This document shows positions 22,736 through 34,830 of a stretch of 64,000 nucleotides of DNA, piece by piece; position 1 is the stretch's first letter, and each line of letters opens with the position of its first letter. A program made the position numbers and the translations under genes. The stretch spans positions 2,509,487-2,573,486 of the forward strand of contig JAJEKV010000049.1 of assembly GCA_021234155.1 (NCBI GenBank), in the 5' to 3' direction. This DNA comes from Isoetes taiwanensis (taxonomy: Eukaryota; Streptophyta; Lycopodiopsida; Isoetales; Isoetaceae). The notes beneath the pieces were generated by a model. That model was not told the DNA's origin, ran no database searches, and worked only from the letters and a program-made list of their open reading frames with translations.

Positions 22736-25554
22736 ACATGATTTTCTATTCCAGTTGTAAGCATGGTTGATGCATCGGCTGCACTTTGCATATCTGCAAT
22801 TTCCAGAACCGATATATTCAAGGTTCGTGTTTTTTATTCAACACATAGATGATGCTCAGATGATTGAATGTGACCAATGGATGTAGATATAAAGAGTAAT
22901 TTATTGTTACATTATTAATGAATGTAGATGCAACAGTCCTCTATATTGCTATGGCATATTCAGGGCCTTTCTTGAAGCCCAAGTGCATTACCCAGCTTGA
23001 TAGTGCATTTACATATGATCCTTCTCAACCCAATTGGAATCTAGCTCCTTGACTTTCAAAGAGCCTCTAGAGTCTATGTTAACTCAAGTTCTTTGTTGTC
23101 TGCATAAATATCCTCCTGCATAAGGAGTTGTTTGATGAAAAGCATGTTCTATGATGAGAAAGATGGGCCAATGCAAAGAGGTCATATTTTACACAATATA
23201 TATTCTTGATTGAAATCTTTTTAAGGATTTCTACTTCGTTGGTTGTTCTTGAGCTGTTACTACAATACTTTAAGTACTCTGTTGTATCATTTTATCCATT
23301 ATTATTTCCCTTAAATCATTTCATGTCAGACTTTGCCTCTGGAAGATAGGGCTAATCACCCTTAACCGTATGCTACAACCATTTAAGCTATTACATGCTC
23401 TAGATGAGGTGTATTCAAGATGTTATTTGTGCCAGTCCCTTTTCAGTATTCTTTTTTAAACTGCTGTTGTTTTCTTACAGGAACATGCATTCATATCCAC
23501 GGCACATGCTCCAACATCTGAAAGCCACTTTTCTAAATTGCAATAAGTCAAGTATGTATTTCTTAAGCTCCAGGTATATGTATTGCGTCTTCTGAAGCTG
23601 TTATTAGATAATCAGCTTCATAGATTCGTACTTTCGTAGCTTGACAACAATAAGCTCTACCTCTTTTTTATCATCTCAAAAGCGCCATGCGGAGCAATAT
23701 AGTAGAACTGCCTTTTGTGGCTCTTTTATGTAATTCATAATTATTATAGTGAAGCATGTAGTGCAAATGATAGCAGAAATGAGGGGCAAATGATAGCATG
23801 TATAATTCTTGGTTTTTTTAGAGATTTATCTTGGGTTTTCTTGCACCATTTTGACATGTTACATTTTGCAAAATCATTTAGCAACAGATGCAACATGCAT
23901 ATCATGGTTGTAATGCATCTGTATGAGACTTGAACTACTTATTTACAGTTGTATGCTTGGAGATGAAGATATTATAACTTCCAAACATGGATTCTTTTTG
24001 TGTTAAATGTTTTAGATGTAATGTTTTAGATGTAGGTTGAGACTAGGCCTGTAATTTAAGAGGAGACAAGGTTGTAGAGTGCATTGATGAAAGTCCTAGG
24101 CTTTGAAAAAGATTTGGATATCCAGAGCAGCAGGTTTCCTGTTATAGAAAGAGTAATAAAGTATGTGATATGAAGGTGATAATATTGCTGCGATTGTCCC
24201 TTTGTGAGGGCATTGAAAGAGCGTTGATTTTGCTTAAGTTTGGTAGCACCGGCTCTTCTCATAACAGTTGGGTAAGTATGGATTTGGCTCCCTATTTCTT
24301 ACTTCTTGAGATTTCTTTATGACTCTACAACTGGATGCTTTAAATTTGGGTGGAAAACTTGACACAAAAGTTATGGACGATTTACCTACTTGCAGATCAT
24401 TTAAAAGCAATGCAGTGGGATGCGTTTGAATTACCCAGTTGGTGACCATCTCAGACCATGTTCAAAAGGTATCCATTTGCAAACGTAATTTTATCCCTGA
24501 AATATTCTTATTCTTAGTTTGGAATGTTTTTTTTGGCCTCATTTATTAAGTTTTGACTTCTTTACAACTTTCCTTGAGCTTTCAGGGATTCCTTGATAAG
24601 TAATGAATATCTGAAATATCAAATTTACGTTTGCTCTGTCATTGTGCCACGTATGATTTTGATTTGAATTTGTCTGTTGTAGGTAATAGCTTGGTCTATC
24701 AAGTGGCCTGAAGTGCAACATTTTCAGGTATATATAGTATGGTGACGGCTAGCTTTATCCAACATGGTAACGGCTAGCTATGACCAACATGGTGAAATCT
24801 CACTCTTCCCATACAATAAGATTGCAATCTTGCATTCTGACCAATGATGCGAAATGATGAATTTGACTTCTATTTTCAAGAAGCATTCTCAGAAGATAGT
24901 AGTCGATATAGAGTTATGCTTGGATGTTCACAAGGTTCTGCCACAGCATTCTGTCAGCTACAAAGAAGTGTACAGGCTGGTTCTTTCCCTTCTCCTTTAA
25001 TTGAGACTTGGACACTGAATGTTCAGGGTGTTCTTTGAAGGAATTTTCTATCTTGGAAGGGGATTGCCATCTCCTTTCTTAGCTTGGGCCAAAAAATGGG
25101 AGCAAAAGGAGTTCCTTTTTCAAGCAGGTAGCCTGTCATTATCTCAAGATTGTCTTTATATTTGTGTCCTCCGCATTAATTTAAACCATCTTTTCTCTCT
25201 TAGTCTCTCTTCAAAGCTTAAGTAGAATGATTGTTTTCTAAGGCCCTCTCCATTTTAACATGCTATATTTTATTTTGCCAGGGAAGCACACTATGTAGGA
25301 GTTCGGTATGAGCTTTGGAATATCAACAAATAGATGCATCTTTTCTTACCACTAAGGTCCCAAGTTAAGCGTAGGTGGTTCTCAAGGGTTACTACTCAAA
25401 CCTCTCTTCTACACCAGGAAGGAAAGGCAACCTCGATGCTTCACTCACCCACCATATCTTCTTATTCTATAGCTAGATAGCATTTCTGTAAAGCATTTAT
25501 TTAAATTTACTGGATTATTCGTCGGAACCTAAAGCTAATCCCACCTATGTTACA
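22736..25554. other. Mostly non-coding; a few possible exon-like segments
   Basis: No gene could be built. 22755-22822 is bounded by TTCTATTCCAG and GTTCGT and reads VSMVDASAALCISAISRTD, an exon-like segment. A second segment follows a TTTCTTACAG acceptor at 23481 (EHAFISTAHAPTSESHF). A frame at 24844-25035 (EAFSEDSSRYRVMLGCSQGS) also looks protein-like. These may be pieces of one decayed or long-intron plus-strand gene, but I cannot name it or join it. Confidence 0.25.
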
Positions 25555-25557
25555 TGT

Positions 25558-25990
25558 GCATATCATTCTAGAGGCGAAGGTAATAACATCATTTTCTCTA
25601 TTTAAAACTGTTGTGCTAGCTAGGTTAACCACTTCAATTTAAGCAGTCTGAACTAAGTTGATTCGTATTTATGTGTGTGCATATCATTATAGAGGCGAAG
25701 GTAATAACATCATTTTCTCTATTTAAAACTGTTGTGCTAGCTAGGTTAACCACTTCAATTTAAGCAGTCTGAACTAAGTTGATTCGTATTTATGTGTTGT
25801 GCTAGCTAGGTTAACGATTTCAGTTGAAGCAATTTGAACTAGCTAGGTTAACGATTCCAGTTGAAGGTTAACGATTTCAATTGAAGCATTTTAGTTGAAG
25901 CAATTTGAACTAGCTAGGTTAACGATTTCAGTTGAAGCAATTTGAACTAGGTTAACGATTTCAATTGAAGCAATTTGAACTAACTTCCAC
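25558..25990. repeat. Compound tandem repeat: 121-bp duplication plus ~30-bp minisatellite
   Basis: A 121-bp unit starting GCATATCATT is repeated at 25558 and 25679 and is almost identical. The array then continues as shorter irregular units of GCTAGCTAGGTTAACGATTT followed by CAGTTGAAGCAATTTGAACT up to about 25990. The short unit is a fragment of the long one. Confidence 0.9.
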
Positions 25991-27319
25991 ATGAATAGTT
26001 TCTTTCGTAGATTCATATTTAGGCCATTATTCTATTTTTATAAGCTAGGCAATGCTACATCTCACAAAGAGCAAGCCAATGACCAAAAACCACGCATATT
26101 TAACTATCAACAATGTATGTTTTTACTTATTGGCATAGAAAATATGATTGCAACATTTACTAGGTTGTTGGAAACAAGATACCGGAAATGCCGGGAAACT
26201 CTGGATATAAGATATGTGAACACAACACCTAAGACCTTTTTTACTGGCCTCCAAGTGTGAATGGATTTAGTCAAGGCTTGGACCAGTGACAGAGAAGGTG
26301 AAAAATGTGGACAATTGGCAAAGTCATTAGCCATTTCAAGCTTTCTAGGTTTTAAGACATTTGTTTGGTTCTTTTGCCGCCATTGGTTGTAGCAGATGTT
26401 TCATATTGTAATGTCTAAACATAATATTTATTTTGCAGTACACTAGCTAACAATGTGCAACAGGAGTTGATCTAAGTTGGAATTTGTTGGTTCAAATGGC
26501 CAAACTTTTAGAGGACTAGAAGTTTCATTTAAATTATTGCCACTACATCAAATAAAGTGGAAACAATAACATTGATGTGTGTTCTAGAGCTATACGCTTT
26601 ATTTGGGTAGATTGTAACAGATGGGGTTCTATAGTCAGATGTTATCCCAGGGGCATGCATGACATATACATGGCAATGCCAAATTCTAGATGGAATGTTA
26701 ACTACTTTGTAGTCTTCTCTTGAATGTGTTATGGAAAAGATCATTATGGAAAAAATTACAACGTATTATGTTACGATAACACATCAATCTTAGGCAGTTA
26801 AATTTCTAATGGTATCTCAATTCCTTTCAATTCCTCTAGCCGCCTTCCCACAGTTTCCAAAGAAAGCTTAAACTCATATGAGATTCTTCATGACCATCAC
26901 ATTATTGTCTCACATACACAATTGTTATACGAGACTCAGACTATAGCAAATGTACATGAATCTAAAAATTAGATTGGATTTTAAATGCTTACATTGAAAT
27001 TTAATAGCATAACAATATGTAAATAACACCTCCGTTCCACATAACTCACGAGGGAAACTATTTTCATTGGACCCCCCCGACTTCTTAACACAAACAAAGA
27101 GTTAATTATAGGGCTCCAATTGATCTTCAAGCAAATATCCTTTCACCTCAAACACTGGTGTGCTTACCATAGAACAATGACATATCATTTCATATCATAA
27201 TTCTTAAGACTTCCACGCCAACACTACATCCTCATTAAATAATATGTATCCTTCTCTATCTTTCAATGAAGGTACGTCATATAGGGCATGAAATTGCGTT
27301 ACAAGAGATGTATTAATCT
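25991..27319. other. Non-coding, no feature recognised
   Basis: A/T-rich sequence with no recognised protein, RNA gene or repeat. Confidence 0.4.
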
Positions 27320-28615
27320 ATTGTTTAAATTTGGATTTTCTGGTTTGATAAAAACTTTTTTGGTTTTTTTTTTAACGTCATGTTCCTAAGGTTTAAGATT
27401 TATTGGCAGCCGGAAGATTTTTTCGACATCCAAAAATCGAGAAAGAAACATTTTCATGGTTTCTGGAGGAGTTTTGCCCTGCGATGATATCCGTTTTTGG
27501 AAATCTTTTGATGAAGGGCGAGCATGGAAAACACCTGTTTTCTAGCCTACATGGACATGAATCGCTGTCATATATGTCCAACCTTTGCTTTGATTGCTCG
27601 GCTTGGCCAAAGTAGCTATCATTTTGTTATTGTTTATCCCGAAGGATTCCGTGCAGGTAGATTTGCTGACTTCGTCTAGCTTAATCCCAGACCTTTCGAA
27701 TGTCTTTGCTCTTTTGCCAGGCATTCTATGAGTCTGTTCAGGAAGAAAACATCTGAAAAAGGTCAGAAGCGAAACGAGGAACATGCTTTAAGGATGGGGG
27801 TGATGCGTGCACAGATGCAGACATGGCGGCAAAGATACCAGGAGCGATTGCTTGCTTACGGACGATGTGTTGTAAGTAGGTCTTTCCATCGAATTTCCAA
27901 AGTGCATCCACAGATGATTTTCCACAATCTATTCTCTTTAACCGATTTGCCAGGTAAAATCAGTTTCAGATTGAATCTCCACAGGTGATTTGCCAGAGAC
28001 GATTCTCCTTAGCCGATTTTCCAGATGAAATTGATTTGAAGAATTTATTTGCTTTAGGAAATGGATATTTGGTCCTGATATTTGCCTATTCCGCACAAGA
28101 AGCATGCTCCACGAGCTATGTTGCCATGTAATTCTTGCAGGACTTCATCAGAATTATACAGCCAAAGAGGGATTAAAGAAACATTTTCCTATGCAGTGGA
28201 ATTGACTGAGAGACTCCGGCACCTAAGGAGCTGGTTTCTTTTTGCAATTTCAATAAGAGTCTGCATAGCAGAAGATTATGGCTGGAAACAAGTAAGAAAT
28301 TCAGTCCTTTTTTGCATTTTCAGCTTTTTTTTTTCCAGAATCTAGATAGATTTCTTGCTAGATTTAGAGATGCATGCAGTGCACTTCCTTTTTATATGGA
28401 AATTTGCAAAACATATACCACAATTCTACACATATGGTCACTAAAGCCCGACCTAACCATAAAATGATTTTGATAAAAGTATCGTATAAACTAAATCAAC
28501 ATACTATACAATTCTACGGTTCAATAATCGAGATCAAATCTATAATTTTCTACTCATGGTTCTTTATCTTTATCAATGTGGTTCTACCAAACCATCCCTT
28601 CAAATTATTACTAAA
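27320..28615. other. Dispersed repeat and possible decayed coding DNA
   Basis: 27320-27465 is the second copy of the repeat at 14640-14765. Downstream, plus-strand frames 27403-27615 (FFRHPKIEKETFSWFLEEF) and 27728-27988 (MSLFRKKTSEKGQKRNEEHA, then QTWRQRYQERLLAYGR) look mildly protein-like, the latter basic and helical. No family is recognised and no splice model is convincing. Confidence 0.3.
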
Positions 28616-28643
28616 GCCCGGCAACGCCGGGCACCATAACTAG
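28616..28643 (+). mobile_element. Helitron 3' terminus
   Basis: A perfect GC-rich hairpin (GCCCGGC, loop AAC, GCCGGGC; 28616-28632) stands seven bases before CTAG (28640-28643), and the next base is T. A hairpin close to a terminal CTRR with insertion beside T is the diagnostic Helitron 3' end. The A/T-rich DNA upstream (from about 28370) is probably the body of a short non-autonomous copy. Its 5' TC end was not located. Confidence 0.65.
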
Positions 28644-29104
28644 TTTAATGTAAATTTGATATATTGTAAAGATCATTATCCAAGTTCGTATCAGATGATA
28701 GAGTGCTTGTTTTTAGATCATAGCCTGGATGGACAAGGTTCAGCTACTGTTTTTTGATCTAGATCCAAAACAGCTTGTATAATCAAAAACCCATTTTATG
28801 GAAGCATCAGTAGATTCTTAAAATAATCCATAGTATGCCCATCTTTTGGAAATCCGCATGATGCCCATCTAACTTTGAAAAACTGTGATTTAGGCCAGAA
28901 AAACTCTACAGTGCCAATCTTACCTGTTAAGTTTACTTTTTGACTATCCGATCCCAACCTTCATAACTTTTGAACGCAAAACTCCATCATTTACATTGTC
29001 TGAAAGAAGAAACAGAGGCAGGAATGATCTGACCTGACGATTTAGTGTAATTGGATCATGGCGAGCCCAAAAGACATCCAAAAGAGTCTCATAAAGAACT
29101 CCAA
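28644..29104. other. Non-coding, no feature recognised
   Basis: A/T-rich spacer. Nothing assigned. Confidence 0.4.
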
Positions 29105-29383
29105 CTACTTCAGCATGGCCTGTATATCCTTCACAGACATCTCTGTAGGTAGGCGAATCTTCAGCCCCTGTGCAATCTTCAGCCCCATTTCATCTCTCAA
29201 TGCATTAGTACGGTTGCCACAGAGCGTAAAAATGAACAGATCCAGAGGCTTGATTAGAGGATATAAAGGAAATGGATGCAAGTGCTCTATGAGGCAAATG
29301 AAGAAATCAAGAATCGATGTTTCAAATGGGTTTGGATCGGAAAAGATCTGCAAGAAATTTGAAGAACGGATAATTCGAAACAA
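29105..29383 (-). CDS. Hypothetical 92-codon ORF
   Basis: The frame reads [20 protein letters not shown], then [20 protein letters not shown] and ends KDIQAMLK then a stop. Its composition is plausible for a helical protein. No domain is recognised. The dispersed repeat at 29425-29590 lies directly upstream on its strand. It may be an exon, a decayed gene piece or chance. Confidence 0.25.
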   Translation of the reverse strand: MFRIIRSSNFLQIFSDPNPFETSILDFFICLIEHLHPFPLYPLIKPLDLFIFTLCGNRTNALRDEMGLKIAQGLKIRLPTEMSVKDIQAMLK

Positions 29384-29424
29384 GTTAACAAGTTGAACCC
29401 TAAAAAAACCCTAAAATACCACCA

Positions 29425-29590
29425 CAGGATTTGCCCCCTTTTCTAAAATCAACGGCTAACAAAAGGGTGCACTCTAGAAATACTATTTAGTACACCTGGA
29501 TGAATACGGCCATCAAATCATATGAAAACCTTAAAGAAAATAGTACAAAAACAGAAAAAAACCCTTTGTTATAATGCTAGATATTCTATC
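29425..29590 (+). repeat. Dispersed repeat, copy 2
   Basis: Same-orientation partner of 22540-22735. It shares ATCAACGGCTAACAAAAGGG, TACTATTTAGTACACCTGG and CATATGAAAACCTTA, about 6.9 kb apart. Confidence 0.8.
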
Positions 29591-30300
29591 GAAAAAGCAA
29601 ATTATTTTGAGATGAATGATTAAAAGCAAAGGTCAAATCTATGGAAACCCATTATAAACAAAATAGTATCACTAATTAAAACATGAAGAAAAAGGAGGAC
29701 AAAGGATGAATCAAATCCAAAAGAAACTTCAATTGAACTTGGAACTTCAATTGAAGTTAGATTTTGAGAGATGGCTAAATAAGCTATCTAGAATGCAAAG
29801 AACTCTATCCGAATTTTGGAATGTGATGGCATTATTAAGCCGTTCAATGGGTTAGAAAATCTAATGGTTTTAATGTGTGCAATTCACCTGTTAGGTACGC
29901 GAATAGCCTGTTCTTTGAGATAATTGAGATAAGATATTCTATTCTCAAACAATTAAGATTTGTATATTAAAGATGTAGATGAAAATGAAGGAAGCAAATA
30001 ATTCTTAAACATAGCCTCTTCTTTAGATAAAGTGCCACTCTCAAACAAAACGATTGGTATATTAAAGATGTATATGTAAAGGACGGTTAGGCTGCATTCA
30101 GCCTTATCCGCCAGTGGAGTGATGACACGTGGCAAACATTATTTTTGTGGATGTCGCCTGCCGCGTTTGTTGGTCGACATTCTGTTTTTTTGGTCGACAT
30201 TCTGTTTTTTGCTCGCGACCTGCTCGTGATACGCAACAAAACAATCTCTCGTAGATCCCACGTGGCAAAGATCGGCCGGTGAATGCATTAACCGACCTTC
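29591..30300. other. Non-coding spacer
   Basis: No gene. A GGTCGACATTCTGTTTTTT phrase is doubled at 30171 and 30191. CACGTGGCA occurs at 30126 and 30260. Confidence 0.4.
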
Positions 30301-30303
30301 CGT

Positions 30304-30388
30304 TAATCGAATGGCATTTGGGCTTGATTCAGCCTTGGGAGGCGGTTTTATTTCTTGGCGGAATCAAGCCCAGCGGGCCATTCGATTA
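30304..30388. repeat. Imperfect inverted repeat (hairpin-forming)
   Basis: TAATCGAATGGCATTTGGGC then TTGATTC (30304-30330) pairs with GAATCAAGCCCAGCGGGCCA then TTCGATTA (30361-30388). The stem is about 27 bp with a 30-base loop. It could be a small MITE or a structured transcript, and it has no coding role that I can see. Confidence 0.75.
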
Positions 30389-30950
30389 TACGAAAATGAC
30401 CAAAGCAAATAATTCTGGTAGAAATAAGCCGCAACAAATAAGGGTGAGATTCCCTGGCGTCAATTGATGCCTGGAAGTTAGAAGTTGACCAATCCAGTTG
30501 AACGATTTAAAACTTCCATTGTTTTCTGATTCCACTAACAGCGGCAATTAAGCATTGGGTTTTGCTTTGGAAGATGATGTGTACGCTATAAAAATTCGAT
30601 TAACTGTCAGGGGAATCCTCCCGGCCTTTTGCACCAGAAACAATTAGCCCTCTCCAGATCTTGCCACGAATCAGACTAACGGAAGAGATTTTTTGTGGAA
30701 CAACTGCCTTTGCCATAGTGGAATCATATGCATCTGGCTATAGTAGTTTAGGTTTATGGCATTTGATGCCACAGAGTTAATTACCGCTTCTGGCAGTGGA
30801 ATCTCATCCTAATTACAAAATAATATAATAGAATAGATTTTTTATGGTAAAAATAAGCCGCAATAAATAATTACAAAATAATATAATAGAATAGATTTTT
30901 TAGTGTCCACCGAGACCAAAAAGAGGATGGGGTTGAAATAGGCGAACTGG

Positions 30951-31890
30951 TTACACCGGATTAGAGGTGTTTGTGGCGTCGTCCACCTTCAATGCGGCAT
31001 CCTGGCGACGCCACTTGATGTGGAGCAGGAGGAGTGCGACGACGACGAAGACCCAGTAGAGAATGTAAGCAGAGAGGGTGCCGGTAGTAGCCTCGTTACG
31101 CCAACCAACGACGGCGTTAAGGAGGGACCACAAGTTATTGCCGTTGGTGCAGCACTTGAGCTTCCATATGAAGTGCTCGTTCTGGGTGTACTCCTCGAAC
31201 TCGTGGACGCTACCAGCAAACAATCCAGCTGCGATCACCAGCAGCAGCAAGGTTGCGGCCCCCATGAAAACCTTAAAGGCCGCCTTGTTGCCTCCCGTGT
31301 AGAGCAGGTACCCGACCAGGATGCCGCACGCGGCACCCCCGACGGCAGGGATCGGGTACGCAGTGCCAGATCCCTCCAACCCGATTCCGCCTAGAAAAAT
31401 AATTGCCTCTACGCCGGTATCAGAAACAGAGCATACCGGCTTTTAAACGACAACTCATTGCCGGATGCAGCCACGTCATTCGCCACGCTGTCGGATTTAG
31501 TGGTGGCATCGACCCTTCCGACTGCTTCTTCAGTAACCTTGGTGAGCTTCCGTTCCCATTTCTCTCGCCACGTGTCAATCCGAATCATGCCATGAGTGTG
31601 ATGAGTATGACTGCCACCAGGCCTAGGATCCCCTCCCACAGTGACTCTGTCCTGTCCCACGCATCCTTGGCTACTGTGTAATACAGGGATAAGAAAACCG
31701 CCGCTGCAGCCATACACGTCCCTACTCCGGCCAGCACTCCCATCCATACCTGCTTCTTCATCCTCCTCCGGCGTCCCGCATCCTCCACCATCTTGTTCAT
31801 CAGCGCCAGCATCACAGACAGAATTATCGACGCCTCCAGCGTCTCTCTGAACAGAATAAAGAACGCCGGAACGCTGAAAAGCTCCACCAT
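30951..31890 (-). pseudogene. FTR1-type high-affinity iron permease, frame-broken
   Basis: Reading leftward from ATG 31890: MVELFSVPAFFILFRETLEA opens with the R-E-x-x-E iron-binding motif inside the first membrane helix, as in FTR1/EfeU permeases. Further hydrophobic helices follow (WMGVLAGVGTCMAAAAVFLS; ILGLVAVILITLMA). The frame shifts near 31585, continuing as MIRIDTWREKWERKLTKVTE. It shifts again near 31405, where SRYALFLIPA should lead to the second REGLE-type motif. Only GVEAIIFLGGIGLE survives, so the R-E pair is gone. The C-terminal half (YLLYTGGNKAAFKVFMGAAT to TNTSNPV, stop at 30951) is intact. Total length (about 310 codons) is near that of the family. FTR1 moves ferric iron with a multicopper oxidase. 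The two lesions suggest a pseudogene, though assembly indels could contribute. GC content is higher than in the flanks. Confidence 0.75.
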
Positions 31891-34725
31891 TTTTACCCCC
31901 TGTTCCTTGCCTGATTCGCTCACAGGAAGTCTCCTCTTTTGCCTTCAAGCTCTTGAGACGGATCTTCTACGGCGAGGAGTTCGAAAACCCGGTACATATT
32001 ACCCCATTCTCCCGGGCAGGGGAAAAATCCCAAAAGGAGCCGAATATGGGCGGCCTACGGATTGCCAAACATGGCACGGCTAAAGATAAAGGTAGGGGAG
32101 GGTGACCCTCCTCCGTCGGATTACCATTCTTGGACTCTTTAACACCCAATTCCTCCTTTTCGTCCACTAGTGGACCTTCATTCGACCACCAGTTTCCCTT
32201 CGTCCGACGCTTGCGAGAAGTTCTAGATGCGGCATCGATCAAAGCAGGCGGCTTCATCGAGGGGTGCTCAGCTTAGTCAAAAACAAGTACTGTGACCTTC
32301 ATCCTTTGCCTTTTCCTTAGCAATTTGAGCTGCTTCAGCTTGAGAAAACAGATAATTTAGGCTTTTCTCTGTGTTTTCAATTCTGCAGTCATGAAAGCTT
32401 GAGCTAGGGTTTATCATTTACACCGTTTTTCTAACTTGGCACTGATCTGTTGGTAGCTGGGACACTACCACAGCATCAGGTTCTGTCAATAGAAAGAAGA
32501 AGCGTATCAAAAATCATCATTTTTATTTATACTCTTTGAAATAATGGGATTTAGATGTATGATTTGAAATATGAACTGATTCACCCCATGCATTGTGTTA
32601 TGGGATTTATCTGTTGTTTGTTAAAGGCAGCTAGAGTTTTCTGAATAGAAGCTAATGGACCAAATACCAAAACCACTGAGGCCCAATGTGATTATTTATG
32701 ACGTCCCTCATTTGTTCAATTGCTCATTCAACATCCTGCTTGGTTAAGGCTCAAAAATACCCTATTTGTTATTACTGATGAGCAACTTGGAAGTGCAAGT
32801 TTGTTAGTTGTCCCCTTGTGTTATCTGCAGTAAATTAGAAAATTGAGCCATGGCATTTAAGTTGTCATTCTTTTCATCTCAGATGCCTGCATACTTTTGG
32901 GTGCCCCTTTCTTCAAGCAGTACATACATTCACATATAGAAAAGAAAATCTTTGTAGGTGGCTTGCCCAACTAGATTGCTCAAGGAATTTTGCTAACTTT
33001 GAGATCAAGCAGATATCAGTGCACCAGATGGGGATGCATCTTAATGCAGTGAGGACGAAGACATGGCATTGGAGCAAACTGTATATACAAGTAGAGATGC
33101 TAGTGTTTTTGATAGGAAACACTAAGAAACAAGTCAAACAAACGACGACCAGGCATATGCCATATTAATGGAGCCAGTGGATAGAGAACCCGAAGTTGCA
33201 CAATTGCAGTTTCAACTGGTGAATACATTTCCCTGATGTGCTTCTAGGGCTTGGTCAATTGTTGGACATTGCAAGTCTGTAAATCTGATGGATGTGATAT
33301 CCTTTGTATCAGCATATGACAAGTAGAGATAGCAATGAGGAGGATATGGAATTGGGGATGATTGGCACAATACGTTTTGGGTATCAGGCACAGGGAAACT
33401 AGTCTGACGCAGATAGCACATTTACCAACATTAGCAGGGCCGTTAAATAAAAAACCATAAATAGCACAAGTGCATCATCGATCGGTAGATTCATTGACCT
33501 AATTTAGTTGGTAGTGTTAAAACTGTAAATGGTTTCTAACATAATCTGATTGCATCTTAGTGGCCAAATACAAGTACAATGAGGATAGTGCAATGAGGAT
33601 ATTGAGCAAATTTGATACACGAATAACTCGTTAAATGCCTATGTTTTGTCCTTTAAGGACAAAGAAACATGTAGAACACAGACTATGCCTGTACCAACAT
33701 CATAAACTTTGCTAGGTAGAGAAGCAAAAATAACGCAGGTGAATTTTGAGTTGATGAATATGGTGATGAGCAAAGTTATGTCCAATTCTATTCTGGTTAT
33801 AAAATGGCAGAAATTGTGATGCTAACCCATTGAGTGATGGTCTGCAGTGTCCAGGGAATACGGAATTAGATTCTTCTCCTCTGAGCCCTGAGGGCAAAAA
33901 AACAAGACGAACATAGACGCTGCATGGGGAGAGCTTAGCAGACATGCTAGACAGGGAAGCAGAAGTACCACAAGCAGAAGTACCACAGGTGCAGTTTCGG
34001 TTGATTATTTAAATAATACAGATATTATTAGTTAATCCAGCACAAATTTATAATCGTGTCTATCGTATCTGCAGATTTCCTTCATCCAGAGAACATGGTA
34101 AAATTCTTCTCTCATACTAGACAGACTTCATATTTGTCTCGTACTGCATTGAATGCAATCAACTTGTTAGAAAAAAATTTAGTGGTCAATTTCTAAATTA
34201 GTCTCTCTGCGCTGTGGCAATGGTGGGACAAGAAGTCATTATGTGACACCTTGCAGAAGCTGGATGGCCTATTTACCTGATAAATGAAGACTAGAAATGG
34301 CTAAATCAACAGATCCTCCAGAATGACTGGTTATACCACTTAAGGGTGGATAGCATATGAGCATGTATATAGTTAGAATGAAATTAGAGGGCCTGAACGC
34401 AGACAAGTTTACATTTTCAAACATTCCAAAGGCAGTAAATCACTGAACAGGGTAGAAGACAGTATATCATTGAACATGTTGAAGAGAACATTCATCGTCA
34501 TAAAGTTTGCTTCTGAGGTTGGTTCACAAAGTTTGCTTCTTCATTTGTTGTTTGAGAAGTAAAAGAGTCGGCATCTTCGTGCCAATACTTTTGTAGATTA
34601 TTTCTCATACTCATAAACATTTCGGTCATGTTTTGGTTTCAGGCCTCTAGAATAATGGCATAAATCTCTAAAAAAAATTGATATATTATTATCGTTATCT
34701 CGCAAGTAAGCAGTTGTAAAGGTCC
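31891..34725. other. Upstream flank and intergenic DNA
   Basis: 31967-32257 is a minus-strand open frame immediately upstream of the permease (PPALIDAASRTSRKRRTKGN). It may be 5' leader or chance. 32260-34725 shows no gene, only A/T-rich spacer with short shadow frames. Confidence 0.4.
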
Positions 34726-34830
34726 CATGTGGTCCATTGAAGGTCCTAAGTGGTCTATTGAAGGGAACTTAGTGGTCCATTGAAGGCAATTAATGGTCCA
34801 TTGAAGGGCACATGTGATCTATTAGGGTTA
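34726..34830. repeat. Short tandem repeat built on TGGTCCATTGAAGG
   Basis: Five imperfect copies of TGGTCYATTGAAGG separated by 8-16 bases occur in about 100 bp. Confidence 0.85.

Noticed and set aside
31020-31850. Long plus-strand frames over the permease region (31020-31394, 31641-31850) and the long minus-strand frame 31409-31948
   Set aside because: These are shadows of the FTR1-like gene. They lack domains, whereas the permease frames show R-E-x-x-E and membrane helices. Part of the 31409-31948 frame overlaps true permease text only near its end.
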